Positions 33,689 to 42,705 are shown, numbered from the stretch's first letter. The stretch: DNA of 64,000 bases from Caulobacteraceae bacterium UBA3198 (GCA_002363865.1 DEWY01000006.1:1-64000), one strand, 5' to 3'. Notes: generated from the letters alone by a model not told the origin. Made by a program: numbers and translations.

Positions 33689-35467
33689 CTAGGCGAGGCT
33701 GGCGATATAGGCGCGCCAGCCGCCCAGGTGGGTGATGTCCGTGGCGCCCGAGAGCGCGCGGGGTTCGGCGACGAAGCCCTTCACGGTGGTCCCGTCCTCC
33801 AGGCTCACCGTACCGATGGCGAGCGGCGCCGGCACCTCAGCGGTGAAACTGCCGAAGCCCGCCAGGTCCAGCTCATAGACCTCCACCTCTATGGCTGCGC
33901 CGTCGTCCTCGCCCACATGGATCAGGGCGGGCTTGGGGGGCGTCGTCTCGGCCATGGCGTATAGCTTGTAGGTCGGCGCTGTGCGGGTGCGGGCCACCAG
34001 CCGGGCGTCGCGGGAGGTCAGCTGCCAGTGCAGGGGCATGCCGGCCAGATGGGCGCCGACGACGCTCAGTTTGACGGTCTGCGGCTTGCCGGCGGTGTCC
34101 AGCTCAGGGGCGGCGGGCATGGGGCGGATCTCCTCATAGCGACGGGCGAGGTCGAGCAGGGCTGTGTCGGCCCAGGCCGGACCGATCAGGGTGACGCCAA
34201 AGCCTGTGCCATTGTCCCGGTAGCCGGCGGGCACGGCGATGGCGCTCATGTCGAGCAGGTTCACGAAGTTGGTGTAGAGGCCGAGATTGGCGTTGAGCGC
34301 GAAGGGTTCAGCCAGCACCTCGCTGATCCGGTAGATGGTCGGCGCCGTGGGCAGCAGCAGGACGTCGATGGTCTCCCACAGGGCCTGGGCCGCGCGGGCG
34401 TGGTCCTGCAGCGCATAGAGGCCTTTGAAGGTCTCCAGGCCCGAGACGCCGAAGCCGGTCTGGACGATGGCGCGCACCACCGGATGGACCGCTGCGGGCC
34501 GGGTGCGCAGCAGGTCCTCGATGGCGGCTGTGCGCTCGGCGACCCAGGGGCCGGCATAGAGCAGCTGCGCGGCCTCCAGCAGGGGCGCGATGTCCACCTC
34601 CACCAGGGTCGCGCCGGTGGCCGCCAGCCGGGCGATGGCCTCGTCGTAGAACCGCTCGGACGCCGCATCGCCCAGATAGTTGAGCTGGTCCAGGCGGGGC
34701 ACGCCCATGCGGTAGGCGGCGCCCAGGTTTGGCGCGGCCGGGCCGGGCGGACGGGAATACGCATCGGCGGCGTCGAAGCCAGCGGCGACGGTGTCCACCA
34801 AAGCCGCGTCGGCGGCCGTCCCGGTGAAGACGGTGATGCAGTCCAGCGACCGGCAGGCCGGGACGAGGCCCGACGTGCTCCAGCGGCCCTTGGTGGGCTT
34901 CAATCCCACCAGGCCGTTGAAGGCGGCCGGCACCCGGCCCGACCCTGCGGTGTCGGTGCCCAGCGCGAAGGCCACTAGCCCCGCCCCCACGGCCACGGCG
35001 CTGCCCGAGCTGGACCCGCCGCTCACATAGTCGCGATTAAACACACAGGCCGGGATCCCATAGGGGGTGCGGCTGCCGACCAGCCCGGTGGCGAACTGGT
35101 CGAGATTGGTCTTGCCCATCATCACCGCCCCAGCCGACTGAAGCTGCGCCACCACGGTGGCGGTCTCATCCGGGACATAGGCATAGGCCGGGCAGGCTGC
35201 GGTGGTGGGCAGGCCGGCCACGTCGATATTGTCCTTCACCGCGAAGGGGACGCCGGCCAGGGGCAGGTCCTCGCCGGCGGCGAGCCGTGTGTCCAGCGCC
35301 CGGGCGGCGGCCAGAACGTCCTCAGGCCTGGGGCGTTCGATCCAGGCCTGGGGCTGGACGGCGTCATAGGCGGCGATGCGCGCCAGGCTGTCGCGGGCGA
35401 CCTGCTCGGCGGTCTGGGCGCCTGACCGGACCTCGGCGGCGATGGCGGCGACGGACAGGCGGTCCAT
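33689..35467 (-). CDS. atzF: Allophanate hydrolase
   Basis: The enzyme hydrolyses allophanate to ammonia and CO2. The 592-aa protein is an amidase-signature domain (catalytic Lys78 in FAVKDN, the GGSSSGSA loop at 150-157, Ser176 in GTDTAGSGR) plus a C-terminal domain (about 460-592; LSVVGAHLAGMPLHWQLTSRDARL, YELDLAGFG). This matches AtzF-type two-domain enzymes of about 600 aa. It lies 14 bases after the carboxylase gene, the last step of the pathway. ATG 35467 is chosen; a longer frame runs into the carboxylase gene. Confidence 0.93.
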   Translation of the reverse strand: MDRLSVAAIAAEVRSGAQTAEQVARDSLARIAAYDAVQPQAWIERPRPEDVLAAARALDTRLAAGEDLPLAGVPFAVKDNIDVAGLPTTAACPAYAYVPDETATVVAQLQSAGAVMMGKTNLDQFATGLVGSRTPYGIPACVFNRDYVSGGSSSGSAVAVGAGLVAFALGTDTAGSGRVPAAFNGLVGLKPTKGRWSTSGLVPACRSLDCITVFTGTAADAALVDTVAAGFDAADAYSRPPGPAAPNLGAAYRMGVPRLDQLNYLGDAASERFYDEAIARLAATGATLVEVDIAPLLEAAQLLYAGPWVAERTAAIEDLLRTRPAAVHPVVRAIVQTGFGVSGLETFKGLYALQDHARAAQALWETIDVLLLPTAPTIYRISEVLAEPFALNANLGLYTNFVNLLDMSAIAVPAGYRDNGTGFGVTLIGPAWADTALLDLARRYEEIRPMPAAPELDTAGKPQTVKLSVVGAHLAGMPLHWQLTSRDARLVARTRTAPTYKLYAMAETTPPKPALIHVGEDDGAAIEVEVYELDLAGFGSFTAEVPAPLAIGTVSLEDGTTVKGFVAEPRALSGATDITHLGGWRAYIASLA

Positions 35468-35481
35468 AGGCGGGCTCCGGC

Positions 35482-38400
35482 TCAGGCGGGTTCGATGGCG
35501 ATCATCGGCGCGCCGGGCGCGATGGCCTGGCGTTCCTGGGCGTAGACCTGGCGGACGACACCGGCGGTGGGGCTGGCCACGTCGCACTCGGTCTTCATGG
35601 CCTCGATGATGGCGATGACGGCGCCCTTCTCGACCCGGTCGCCGGGCTGGACCAGCATCTTCCAGACGCTGCCGCCGAGCGGCGCTTCCACCAGCTCGGC
35701 GCCGTCGGGGACGACGATTTCCGGCGCCGCGGCCACATCATCGGCGGCGCTGGCCAGGGCCTCCACCCGGGCGAACTCGCCCCGGCGCTCCCACTCGGCG
35801 CGCTCGGCGTCGAAGGCCGCCTCGCGGGTGGCCTGGAAGGCCTCGATGCTGCAGGCGTTATCCGCCAGGAAGCGGCGATAGTCCGACAGGCGGAAGGTCT
35901 CGTGATCGATCTGGATTTCCCGCCGACCCAGGGGGAAGTCGCGCCGCCATTCGGTCAGTTCGTCGTGGCTGACGGGGAAGAAGCGGATCTGGTCGAAGAA
36001 GCGCAGCAGCCAGGGCTTGCCCTCGGTGAAGGCGTTCGTCTGCCGATAGGTGTTCCAGACCTGGATGGTGCGGCCAAACAGCTGGTAGCCGCCCGGCCCC
36101 TCCATCCCGTAGATGCACATATAGGCCCCGCCGATGCCGACGACGTTGGGCGGCGTCCAGGTGCGGGCGGGGTTGTACTTGGTGGTCACCAGCCGGTGGC
36201 GCGGGTCGATGGGGGTGGCCACCGGCGCGCCCAGGTAGACGTCGCCCAGGCCCATCACCAGATAGCGCGCGTCGAAGACGATGCGGTGGACGTCGTCCTC
36301 GCTGGCCAGGCCGTTGATCCGCCGGATGAACTCGATGTTGTCCGGGCACCAGGGGGCGTCGTCGCGGACCGAGGCCATGTACTTGTCGATGGTCTCGTAG
36401 ATGGCCGGGTCCTTCCACGAGAGCGGCAGGTGGACCACCCGGGAGGGGATTTCGAAGTCGTCGAGCCCCCCCAGCCGGTCCTCGGCGTCGGTGAGCGCGC
36501 GCAAGAGCTCAGCCTGCGAAAGCACCCGGCTGTCATAGTGGACCTGCAGCGAACGGATGCCCGGGGTGATGTCGATGACGCCGGGCAGGGCCATGTTCTG
36601 CAGCTCGAGCATCAGGGCGTGGATGCGCAGGCGCAGTTCCAGGTCGAGCACGATGGGGCCGTACTCCACCAGCAGGTGGCGGTCCCCCTGGCGGCGATAG
36701 ACGGCCCGGGGCCGATGGCCGGCGGCCTCGATGACGCCGAGGATTGGGCTGTCGCTGGCGAGCACGGCCGGCGCGGGCGTCTGTGGCATGGCCGGCGGCG
36801 CAGCGCCGGCGATCAGGGTGTCCTGGGCCTTCTCGGCGGCCACGGCTGCCTCGTCGCTGACGACCTGGAATGTCACCGTATCGCCCGGTGCCAGCTGACC
36901 GGCCTTCCACAGATCGGCCTGGATGATCACGAAAGGGCAGACGAAGCCCCCGAGCGACGGCCCATCCGGCCCCAGAATGATCGGCATGTCGCCGGTGAAG
37001 TCCACCGCGCCGATGGCGTAGGCGTTGTCGTGGATGTTGGAGGGATGCAGCCCCGCCTCCCCCCCGTCACGCCGGGCCCATTGCGGCTTGGGTCCGATCA
37101 GGCGCACGCCGGTGCGGTTGGAGTTGTAGTGGACCTTCCACGAGGCGGTGGCGATCATCGCCACGTCGTCCTCGGTGAAGAAGTCCGGCGCCCCATGGGG
37201 ACCGGCCAGCACGCGCAGGCTCCAAGTCTTGGAGAGCGACGGCTGCTGGTCCTGAGTCAGCGACGCCCGCGGCGGCCCGACCAGGCCGTCGCCGACCCGC
37301 AGCACATCGCCGGCCGCCAGGGTGCGGCCGGCATGGCCGCCGAACCCGCCGAGGGTGAAGCTCGCACGGCTGCCCAGATAGGCCGGCACATCGATCCCGC
37401 CTCGGACCAGCAGATAGGCCCGCAGCCCCGGCCCCTTTACCCGGCCGAGCTTCAGGGTCTGGCCGGCCGTGATCTGGAACGGGACGTAAGGGGAGATCGG
37501 CGCGCCATCCAGGCTCGCCTCGAGGGCCGCGCCAGCCAGGCAGACCGAGGCGGTGCGGTTGAACAGCAAGGTGGGACCAAGGGCGGTGATCTCCAGCCCG
37601 GCGGCAGTCTCCATATTGCCCAGCAGGCGGTTACCCAGGCGGAAGGCCAGCGCGTCCATCGGCCCGGATGGCGGCACGCCCACATCCCAATAGCCCTGGC
37701 GGCCGGGATAGTCCTGGACGGTGGTCGCCGGCCCACCGCTCAGCACGCGGATGGTCTGCGGCTGGAAGGCTATGTCGGCGAGCGCTCGGGTCGAAACCTG
37801 GCCCGAGACGAAAGCCTCGCTGCGGGCCACCTGCCGCAGCCATTCCAGATTGGTCTCCAGCCCCGCCAGCCGCGTATCGTCGAGGGCCTGCTGCAGGGCC
37901 GCCACCGCCTGCTCGCGATCCGGCGCAGTGACGATCAGCTTGGCCAGGAGAGGGTCGTAGAAGGCGCTGACCTCGGTCCCGTCCACCGCCCAGGAGTCGG
38001 CGCGAACGTCCTTGGGGAAGCGGACCTCGGTCAGCACGCCGGAACTGGGTCGGTAGTCCTGGCCCGGGTCTTCGGCATAGAGCCTGGCCTGGATCGAGGC
38101 GCCGCGGGGGGCGGCTTCGAAGCCCGCCAGGAAGCCGTAGTCCCCGGCCGCGCCGCGGATCATCCAGGCCACCAAGTCGACGCCGGTGACCTGCTCGGTC
38201 ACCCCGTGCTCGACCTGCAGGCGGGTGTTCACCTCCAGGAAGAAGAAGTCGTCCCGCTCGGCGTCATAGAGGAACTCCACCGTGCCAGCCGAACGGTAGC
38301 GGGCGGCCGACGTCAGGCGCACGGCGGCCTCGATCAGGGCCTGCCGGGTTGCCGCCGGCAGATGCGGGGCCGGCGTCTCCTCGATGACCTTCTGGTTGCG

Positions 38401-39096
38401 CCGCTGGAGGGAGCAGTCCCGTTCCCCCAGCGCGACCACATGCCCCTGGCCGTCGCCAAAGACCTGCACCTCGATATGCCGGGCCTGGCGCACATAGCGC
38501 TCCAGGAAGACCCCGCCGTCGGAGAAGTTGCTGCCGGCCAGGCGGGTGACCGCGGCGAAGGCCTCGGCCACGGCGGCCTCGTCCTCGCACACCCGCATGC
38601 CGATGCCGCCGCCCCCGGCGGTGGCCTTCAGGATCACGGGGAAGCCGATCGTCTCGGCCGCGGCCAGCGCCGCTTCGGCGTCGGTGAGCAGGTCGGTGCC
38701 CGGCGCGAGCGGCACGCCCTGGGCCTGGGCCAGGTCCCGAGCCGTATGCTTGAGGCCGAAGGCGCGGATATTGTCCGGCGTCGGACCGATGAAGGCGATC
38801 CCGGCCGCCTCGCAGGCCTCGGCGAAGGCGACATTCTCACTCAGAAAGCCATAGCCGGGATGGATGGCCTGGGCCCCCGTCGCCCGGGCGGCAGCCAGGA
38901 TGGCGTCCACGTCCAGATAGGACTGGGCGGCGGGCGCCGGCCCGATCCGCACCGCCTCGTCGGCCTGGCTGACATGCAGGGAGCCGGCGTCGGCGTCGGA
39001 GAACACCGCCACGGAGGCGACGCCCATCTCCTTGAGCGTGCGCAGGATACGGCAGGCGATGGCGCCGCGGTTGGCGACGAGAACCTTGGTGAACAC
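35482..39096 (-). CDS. Biotin-dependent urea/guanidine carboxylase
   Basis: A 1204-aa enzyme: biotin carboxylase domain (about 1-450, ATP-grasp), then KipA- and KipI-like carboxyltransferase domains, then a biotinyl domain with Lys1168 in IEAMKTE. It carboxylates urea or guanidine using ATP and bicarbonate. The motif GLHPSNIHDNAYAIGAVDFTGD has Asp699 where fungal urea carboxylase has Asn in VNFTGD, a change I recall as separating guanidine from urea carboxylases; to be verified. Followed by allophanate hydrolase, preceded by the deiminase pair. Together they would turn guanidine into ammonia and CO2. Confidence 0.9.
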   Translation of the reverse strand: MFTKVLVANRGAIACRILRTLKEMGVASVAVFSDADAGSLHVSQADEAVRIGPAPAAQSYLDVDAILAAARATGAQAIHPGYGFLSENVAFAEACEAAGIAFIGPTPDNIRAFGLKHTARDLAQAQGVPLAPGTDLLTDAEAALAAAETIGFPVILKATAGGGGIGMRVCEDEAAVAEAFAAVTRLAGSNFSDGGVFLERYVRQARHIEVQVFGDGQGHVVALGERDCSLQRRNQKVIEETPAPHLPAATRQALIEAAVRLTSAARYRSAGTVEFLYDAERDDFFFLEVNTRLQVEHGVTEQVTGVDLVAWMIRGAAGDYGFLAGFEAAPRGASIQARLYAEDPGQDYRPSSGVLTEVRFPKDVRADSWAVDGTEVSAFYDPLLAKLIVTAPDREQAVAALQQALDDTRLAGLETNLEWLRQVARSEAFVSGQVSTRALADIAFQPQTIRVLSGGPATTVQDYPGRQGYWDVGVPPSGPMDALAFRLGNRLLGNMETAAGLEITALGPTLLFNRTASVCLAGAALEASLDGAPISPYVPFQITAGQTLKLGRVKGPGLRAYLLVRGGIDVPAYLGSRASFTLGGFGGHAGRTLAAGDVLRVGDGLVGPPRASLTQDQQPSLSKTWSLRVLAGPHGAPDFFTEDDVAMIATASWKVHYNSNRTGVRLIGPKPQWARRDGGEAGLHPSNIHDNAYAIGAVDFTGDMPIILGPDGPSLGGFVCPFVIIQADLWKAGQLAPGDTVTFQVVSDEAAVAAEKAQDTLIAGAAPPAMPQTPAPAVLASDSPILGVIEAAGHRPRAVYRRQGDRHLLVEYGPIVLDLELRLRIHALMLELQNMALPGVIDITPGIRSLQVHYDSRVLSQAELLRALTDAEDRLGGLDDFEIPSRVVHLPLSWKDPAIYETIDKYMASVRDDAPWCPDNIEFIRRINGLASEDDVHRIVFDARYLVMGLGDVYLGAPVATPIDPRHRLVTTKYNPARTWTPPNVVGIGGAYMCIYGMEGPGGYQLFGRTIQVWNTYRQTNAFTEGKPWLLRFFDQIRFFPVSHDELTEWRRDFPLGRREIQIDHETFRLSDYRRFLADNACSIEAFQATREAAFDAERAEWERRGEFARVEALASAADDVAAAPEIVVPDGAELVEAPLGGSVWKMLVQPGDRVEKGAVIAIIEAMKTECDVASPTAGVVRQVYAQERQAIAPGAPMIAIEPA

Positions 39097-39110
39097 TGAA
39101 CTGGCCCTGC

Positions 39111-39743
39111 TCAGGCGGCGATGATCATGCGCACCGGCGTCGGATTGAAGCCGTTGCAGGGGTTGTTGATCTGCGGACAGTTGGACACCACCGCCACCAG
39201 ATCCATCTCGGCGCGGATGTCCACATAGAGGCCCGGCGCGGAAATGCCGTCCACGATGCCCAGCGCCCCGTCAGCCTCCACCGGCACGTTCATGAACCAG
39301 TTGATGTTGGAGACCATGTCGCGCTTGCCCCGCCCGTGGCGGGCGTTGGCCTGCAGGAAGTTCTCGACACAGGCGTGCTGGCCCTTGGTGTGGTGGCCAT
39401 AGCGCAGGGTGTTGCTTTCGCAGGAGCAGGCTCCGCCGATGGTGTCGTGATAGGCCACCGAGGTCCCCAGCACGGTGGCCATCGGGTTTCCCTCGTTGGA
39501 CAGCAGCACCGAACCGGTGCGCAGGAAGATGTTGCCTTGAGCTGCGATGGTGTCCTGGGCGCTGTAGCGCTCGGCGTCGTCGGCCAGCGCATACATCAGG
39601 AAGTCGACAGCCTGGTTGCCCTCCAGGTCGATGATCCGCAGCACCTCGCCCTTGCGCACCACATGGTCCCAGGGGGCCAGGGCGGGCACGATCTCGTCGT
39701 GCAGGACGGGGCCGGGCAGTCCGTCCAGAGCCGTGTCGGTCAT
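39111..39743 (-). CDS. Carboxyguanidine deiminase subunit (UAAP, DUF1989) - 210 aa member
   Basis: One of the two urea-amidolyase-associated proteins shown in other bacteria to form carboxyguanidine deiminase CgdAB, which makes allophanate and ammonia. Marks include DLEGNQAVDFLMYA, CSCESNTLRYGHHT (candidate metal-binding Cys/His), DMVSNINWFMNVPV and LYVDIRAEMDLVAVVSNCPQINNPCN. It sits between the paralogous subunit (13 bases) and the carboxylase (14 bases). Which subunit is CgdA or CgdB I do not assign. Confidence 0.87.
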   Translation of the reverse strand: MTDTALDGLPGPVLHDEIVPALAPWDHVVRKGEVLRIIDLEGNQAVDFLMYALADDAERYSAQDTIAAQGNIFLRTGSVLLSNEGNPMATVLGTSVAYHDTIGGACSCESNTLRYGHHTKGQHACVENFLQANARHGRGKRDMVSNINWFMNVPVEADGALGIVDGISAPGLYVDIRAEMDLVAVVSNCPQINNPCNGFNPTPVRMIIAA

Positions 39744-39756
39744 GGCGCGCCCTCCT

Positions 39757-40587
39757 CTAGCGACGGAAATAGTCTTCGACGTTGAGAAAGGCCCGCAGGC
39801 CCTCCGGCGTCGCGTTGCGAATGAGATCGTCCTTGGGCGTCACCGGCCCGCGCCAGGCGCTGACCCGCAGCGGCGTGACGCTGTAGTCGGGCCGGGGATC
39901 GCGGACGTGGGGGCAGTTGGCCAGCACCACGATCAGGTCCATCTCCGCCCGCAGGGTCAGGCTGCGACCGGGCGCATAGGGTCCGACCTGCGTCTCGACC
40001 TCGCCATCAGGGCCGATCTTCACCCCCTTGAACCAGTTGATGCAGGGATGGATGTCTCTGCGGCCAAGGCCGAACTTGGCGAGCGCAAGGGAGAAGCGGT
40101 CCCGCGCATTGGGATGTGGTCCCCAGTTGTCGCCGGTCCCGTAGCGTCGCGCGTTGGACGACGCGTTGGACGCCCCGCAGAAGGCGTCGTGGGTCTCCGC
40201 GCCGTCCTCCAGCAGGCTCATCATGACCCGCCCCATGTCCGAGAGCAGCAGCCGGCCTTGGCCCAGATAGGCGTTCCACTGGACCTTGACCGTATCGGCC
40301 ACGTTCAGCCGCTCCACCGGTGTTTCGGCGTTGAACACCAGCATGGAGGCGCAGGCGTCGCCGGCGAGGTCGGTGAGGCGCAGCCGCGCGCCGCGGTTCA
40401 GGCGCTTGGCGGCGTAGCCGCCAGCCCCGATGGTCTCCTCCCAGAGCATGTCCTCGGCCGAAACGCCGGCCGGCCGGTCGCGGGCCTCGCTGGGCGGCAG
40501 GGTGGGCATGGCATCGATGCGGGTGGCGCCTTGGGCGCGGGCGTGGGCCTGGGCGCTCTTGGGATCGGCGGTGGACGATGCGCTCAT
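39757..40587 (-). CDS. Carboxyguanidine deiminase subunit (UAAP, DUF1989) - 276 aa member
   Basis: The larger paralogue of the pair: LTDLAGDACASMLVFNAETPVERLN, AFCGASNASSNARRYG, IHPCINWFKGVKIGPDG and LTLRAEMDLIVVLANCPHVRDPR match the family. Start ATG 40587 overlaps the regulator's TGA (ATGA), so it is translationally coupled to it. A longer frame to 40710 is Arg/Pro-rich and inside the regulator gene. Confidence 0.88.
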   Translation of the reverse strand: MSASSTADPKSAQAHARAQGATRIDAMPTLPPSEARDRPAGVSAEDMLWEETIGAGGYAAKRLNRGARLRLTDLAGDACASMLVFNAETPVERLNVADTVKVQWNAYLGQGRLLLSDMGRVMMSLLEDGAETHDAFCGASNASSNARRYGTGDNWGPHPNARDRFSLALAKFGLGRRDIHPCINWFKGVKIGPDGEVETQVGPYAPGRSLTLRAEMDLIVVLANCPHVRDPRPDYSVTPLRVSAWRGPVTPKDDLIRNATPEGLRAFLNVEDYFRR

Positions 40588-41066
40588 GCCGCGCCTCCGA
40601 CCTGGGCGGTCTTGCCCCCGCGGCCATGGGCGTGCAGCGGCGGCAGCAGGGCGCGGGTGGTGACGAGGCGGATCTGGTGCACGCCGCGGATCCGGCGCAG
40701 TTCGTCGCACAGCATGTGCAGGCGCTCCGAGGGCCCCTGGACCAGCAGCACCTCCAGGGACTGATCATCCTCCAGGAAGACGTGCTGGGAGGAGATCACC
40801 TCTTTCAGGAACGACCCTTGCGCCTGGGCCAGCGCCTGACGGACCCGGCCGCTCTCGGCCCGGTAGATCAGGGTGATGGTGCCGGCCAGGATGGCGCCGT
40901 CGCGGCCTTCGCTGTGCTCGGCCAGTTCATGGCGAATCAGCTCGGCGATCATCTGCGAGCGACTGGGCAGGTCGCGCTCGGCCACCATGGCGTCGAGCTG
41001 GGCCAGCAGTTCTGCCGGCAGGCTGACGCTGAGGCGCGCGAGCTGGGAAATCGGTTCCACGGTCAT
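40584..41066 (-). CDS. NikR-like ribbon-helix-helix regulator (copy 2)
   Basis: A 160-aa paralogue of copy 1, largely identical over the core. RHH domain at about 8-50 (ARLSVSLPAELLAQLDAMVAERDLPSRSQMIAELIRHEL); ACT-like domain with GTITLIYRAESGRV and EVISSQHVFLEDDQSLEVLLVQG. It keeps the first His after SQ but lacks the LHVH and Cys ligands of NikR; the C-terminal LLPPLHAHG holds an HxH instead. First gene of the carboxylase operon, with a perfect dyad 18 bases upstream, so it likely controls itself and the catabolic genes. Confidence 0.87.
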   Translation of the reverse strand: MTVEPISQLARLSVSLPAELLAQLDAMVAERDLPSRSQMIAELIRHELAEHSEGRDGAILAGTITLIYRAESGRVRQALAQAQGSFLKEVISSQHVFLEDDQSLEVLLVQGPSERLHMLCDELRRIRGVHQIRLVTTRALLPPLHAHGRGGKTAQVGGAA

Positions 41067-41084
41067 GGGGCGATCTTGGCTCCG

Positions 41085-41112
41085 GTATTACGTTCGTCAA
41101 TTTTCGTAATAC
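41085..41112. promoter_or_regulatory. Perfect NikR-type dyad GTATTA-N16-TAATAC
   Basis: The arms are 9 bp perfect (GGTATTACG and CGTAATACC, 41084-41113) around 12 bases. The E. coli NikR operator is GTATGA-N16-TCATAC, the same size and spacing with changed half-sites. It ends 18 bases before the regulator's ATG. No gene lies between 41067 and 41347; a shorter dyad GGCGCCTG-N7-CAGGCGCC follows at 41150-41172. Confidence 0.75.
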
Positions 41113-41347
41113 CGAATGGGCCGGCGGTCCAGGCCCCGCCCGCCGCTTGGGCGCCTGCGGGTCCCAGGCGCCTAGAGGACAGGCGCCGGCCATGCGCCGT
41201 CCCGACACCTGCCATCGGGGCGCTGCACAACCTTGTCCGTGGCGCGCTCAAGGATCAACGGGGCGAGAGTCGTTGGCGTGGGCCGATAACCTCCCTAACC
41301 TGCGCCGAACCGCCGCCTTTGCGCGGCCCAAGTCTCAAGAGAGTCGC

Positions 41348-42649
41348 ATGACCGATTCGCCGCCGCCGAGCCCCGCTGTCGAGGCGCCCGCCAAACGCAC
41401 CCTGCTCCAGCGCTGGTGGTTCGATGTCGTCCTGTGGAAGCGGATCCTGCTGGCTCTGGTCCTCGGCGTCATCGCCGGCCTGCTGCTCGGCGAGCAGGCC
41501 AACGCCATCAAATGGATCGGCGACCTTTTCGTGCGGCTGATCCGGATGATCGTCGTGCCCCTGGTCTTCGTCTCCATCGTCGCCGGCGTGGCGGGGATGG
41601 GCGATCCCCGGCGGCTGGGCTCCATCGGCGCCAAGACCATCTTCCTCTACCTGCTGACCACCGCCATCGCCGTCGGCGTCGGCATGGCCATGGGCCTGCT
41701 GTTTGGGCCAGGCCAGGGGGTCAGCTTCACAGGCGTCACCCCGGAAATGGTCGGCACGGCGCCGCCGGTCAGCGAACAGCTGCTCGGCATCGTCCCGCTC
41801 AACCCCATCCAGGCCCTGGCCAACGGGGACATCCTGGCGGTGATCTTCTTCTCCTTCCTGGTGGGCGCCGCGATCCTGGCGCTCGGCGAAAAGGCTGATC
41901 CGATCCGCAAGCTGTTCGACGCCGGGGTCGATGTGGTCCTCTACATCACCCGGCTGGTGATGGAGGTGGCGCCGTTCGGGGTCTTCGCCCTGATGGCCTG
42001 GGTCATGGGGACCGCGGGCCTAGGCGTATTCTACAACATCTTCCTGCTGGCGGCCGCCCTTCTGGTCGGCTGCCTCCTGCACATCTTCATCGTCCATGGG
42101 GGCATGATCCGGCTGATGGCGGGCCTGCCCATGTGGCCCTTCTTCCGCGATATTCCCGATGCCGTGATGGTGGCCTTCTCCACCTCGTCCAGCGCTGCGA
42201 CCCTGCCGGTCTCCATGCGGGTGGCTGAGAAGAATCTGGGGGTCAGCCATACCGTGGCCTCCACCGCCCTGCCGCTCGGCACCACGGTCTCCATGGACGG
42301 CACCGCCCTCTATATCGGTCTGCTGGCCATGTTCACCGCCCAGGCCTTCGGCATCGAGCTGACCCTGACCCAATACCTGCTGGCCGGTCTGACCACGATC
42401 CTGGTCTCGGTGGGCACCGCGCCCATTCCCTCAGCCTCGCTATTCATGCTGGCCGCCGTGCTGACCACCATGGGCGTCTCGCCCGAACAGACCGCCCTGG
42501 TGGTGGGCTTTGTCCTGCCCTTCGACCGCCTGCTCGACATGACCCGGACGGTGGCGAACAACACCTCCGACCTGGCCGTGGCGGTGACCGTCGCCAAGTG
42601 GGAAGGCGAACTGGACGAGGCCTCCTACCGCGCCAAGCCTGTCGAGTGA
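41348..42649 (+). CDS. Dicarboxylate/amino acid:cation symporter (DAACS), copy 2
   Basis: A 433-aa transporter with about eight TM helices. IRMIVVPLVFVSIVAGVAG (TM2), the HP1 serine loop FSTSSSAATLPVSM and LGTTVSMDGTALYIG (TM7, near-canonical NMDGT with Ser-Met) fit glutamate/aspartate/C4-dicarboxylate carriers better than copy 1. Start ATG 41348 gives the usual short cytoplasmic tail. It is divergent from the regulator operon across the same spacer and could also be under its dyad. Confidence 0.9.
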   Translation: MTDSPPPSPAVEAPAKRTLLQRWWFDVVLWKRILLALVLGVIAGLLLGEQANAIKWIGDLFVRLIRMIVVPLVFVSIVAGVAGMGDPRRLGSIGAKTIFLYLLTTAIAVGVGMAMGLLFGPGQGVSFTGVTPEMVGTAPPVSEQLLGIVPLNPIQALANGDILAVIFFSFLVGAAILALGEKADPIRKLFDAGVDVVLYITRLVMEVAPFGVFALMAWVMGTAGLGVFYNIFLLAAALLVGCLLHIFIVHGGMIRLMAGLPMWPFFRDIPDAVMVAFSTSSSAATLPVSMRVAEKNLGVSHTVASTALPLGTTVSMDGTALYIGLLAMFTAQAFGIELTLTQYLLAGLTTILVSVGTAPIPSASLFMLAAVLTTMGVSPEQTALVVGFVLPFDRLLDMTRTVANNTSDLAVAVTVAKWEGELDEASYRAKPVE

Positions 42650-42705
42650 GGATTCAGCAAGGTCCCGTCTTGCGGCCGGGCCGCCCATGCCCGAACTAGA
42701 CATCC

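Noticed and set aside
35902..39099. 1065-codon open frame opposite the carboxylase gene
   Set aside because: Antisense shadow of a well-supported enzyme; its translation is rich in His, Gly, Arg and Asp with no domain.
29149..41066. Calling the regulators nickel-responsive NikR
   Set aside because: The HxH and Cys ligands are missing and no nickel enzyme or transporter is encoded nearby.
41067..41347. Possible guanidine riboswitch before the carboxylase operon
   Set aside because: The perfect dyad ends 18 bases from the start codon, leaving no room for a riboswitch in the leader.
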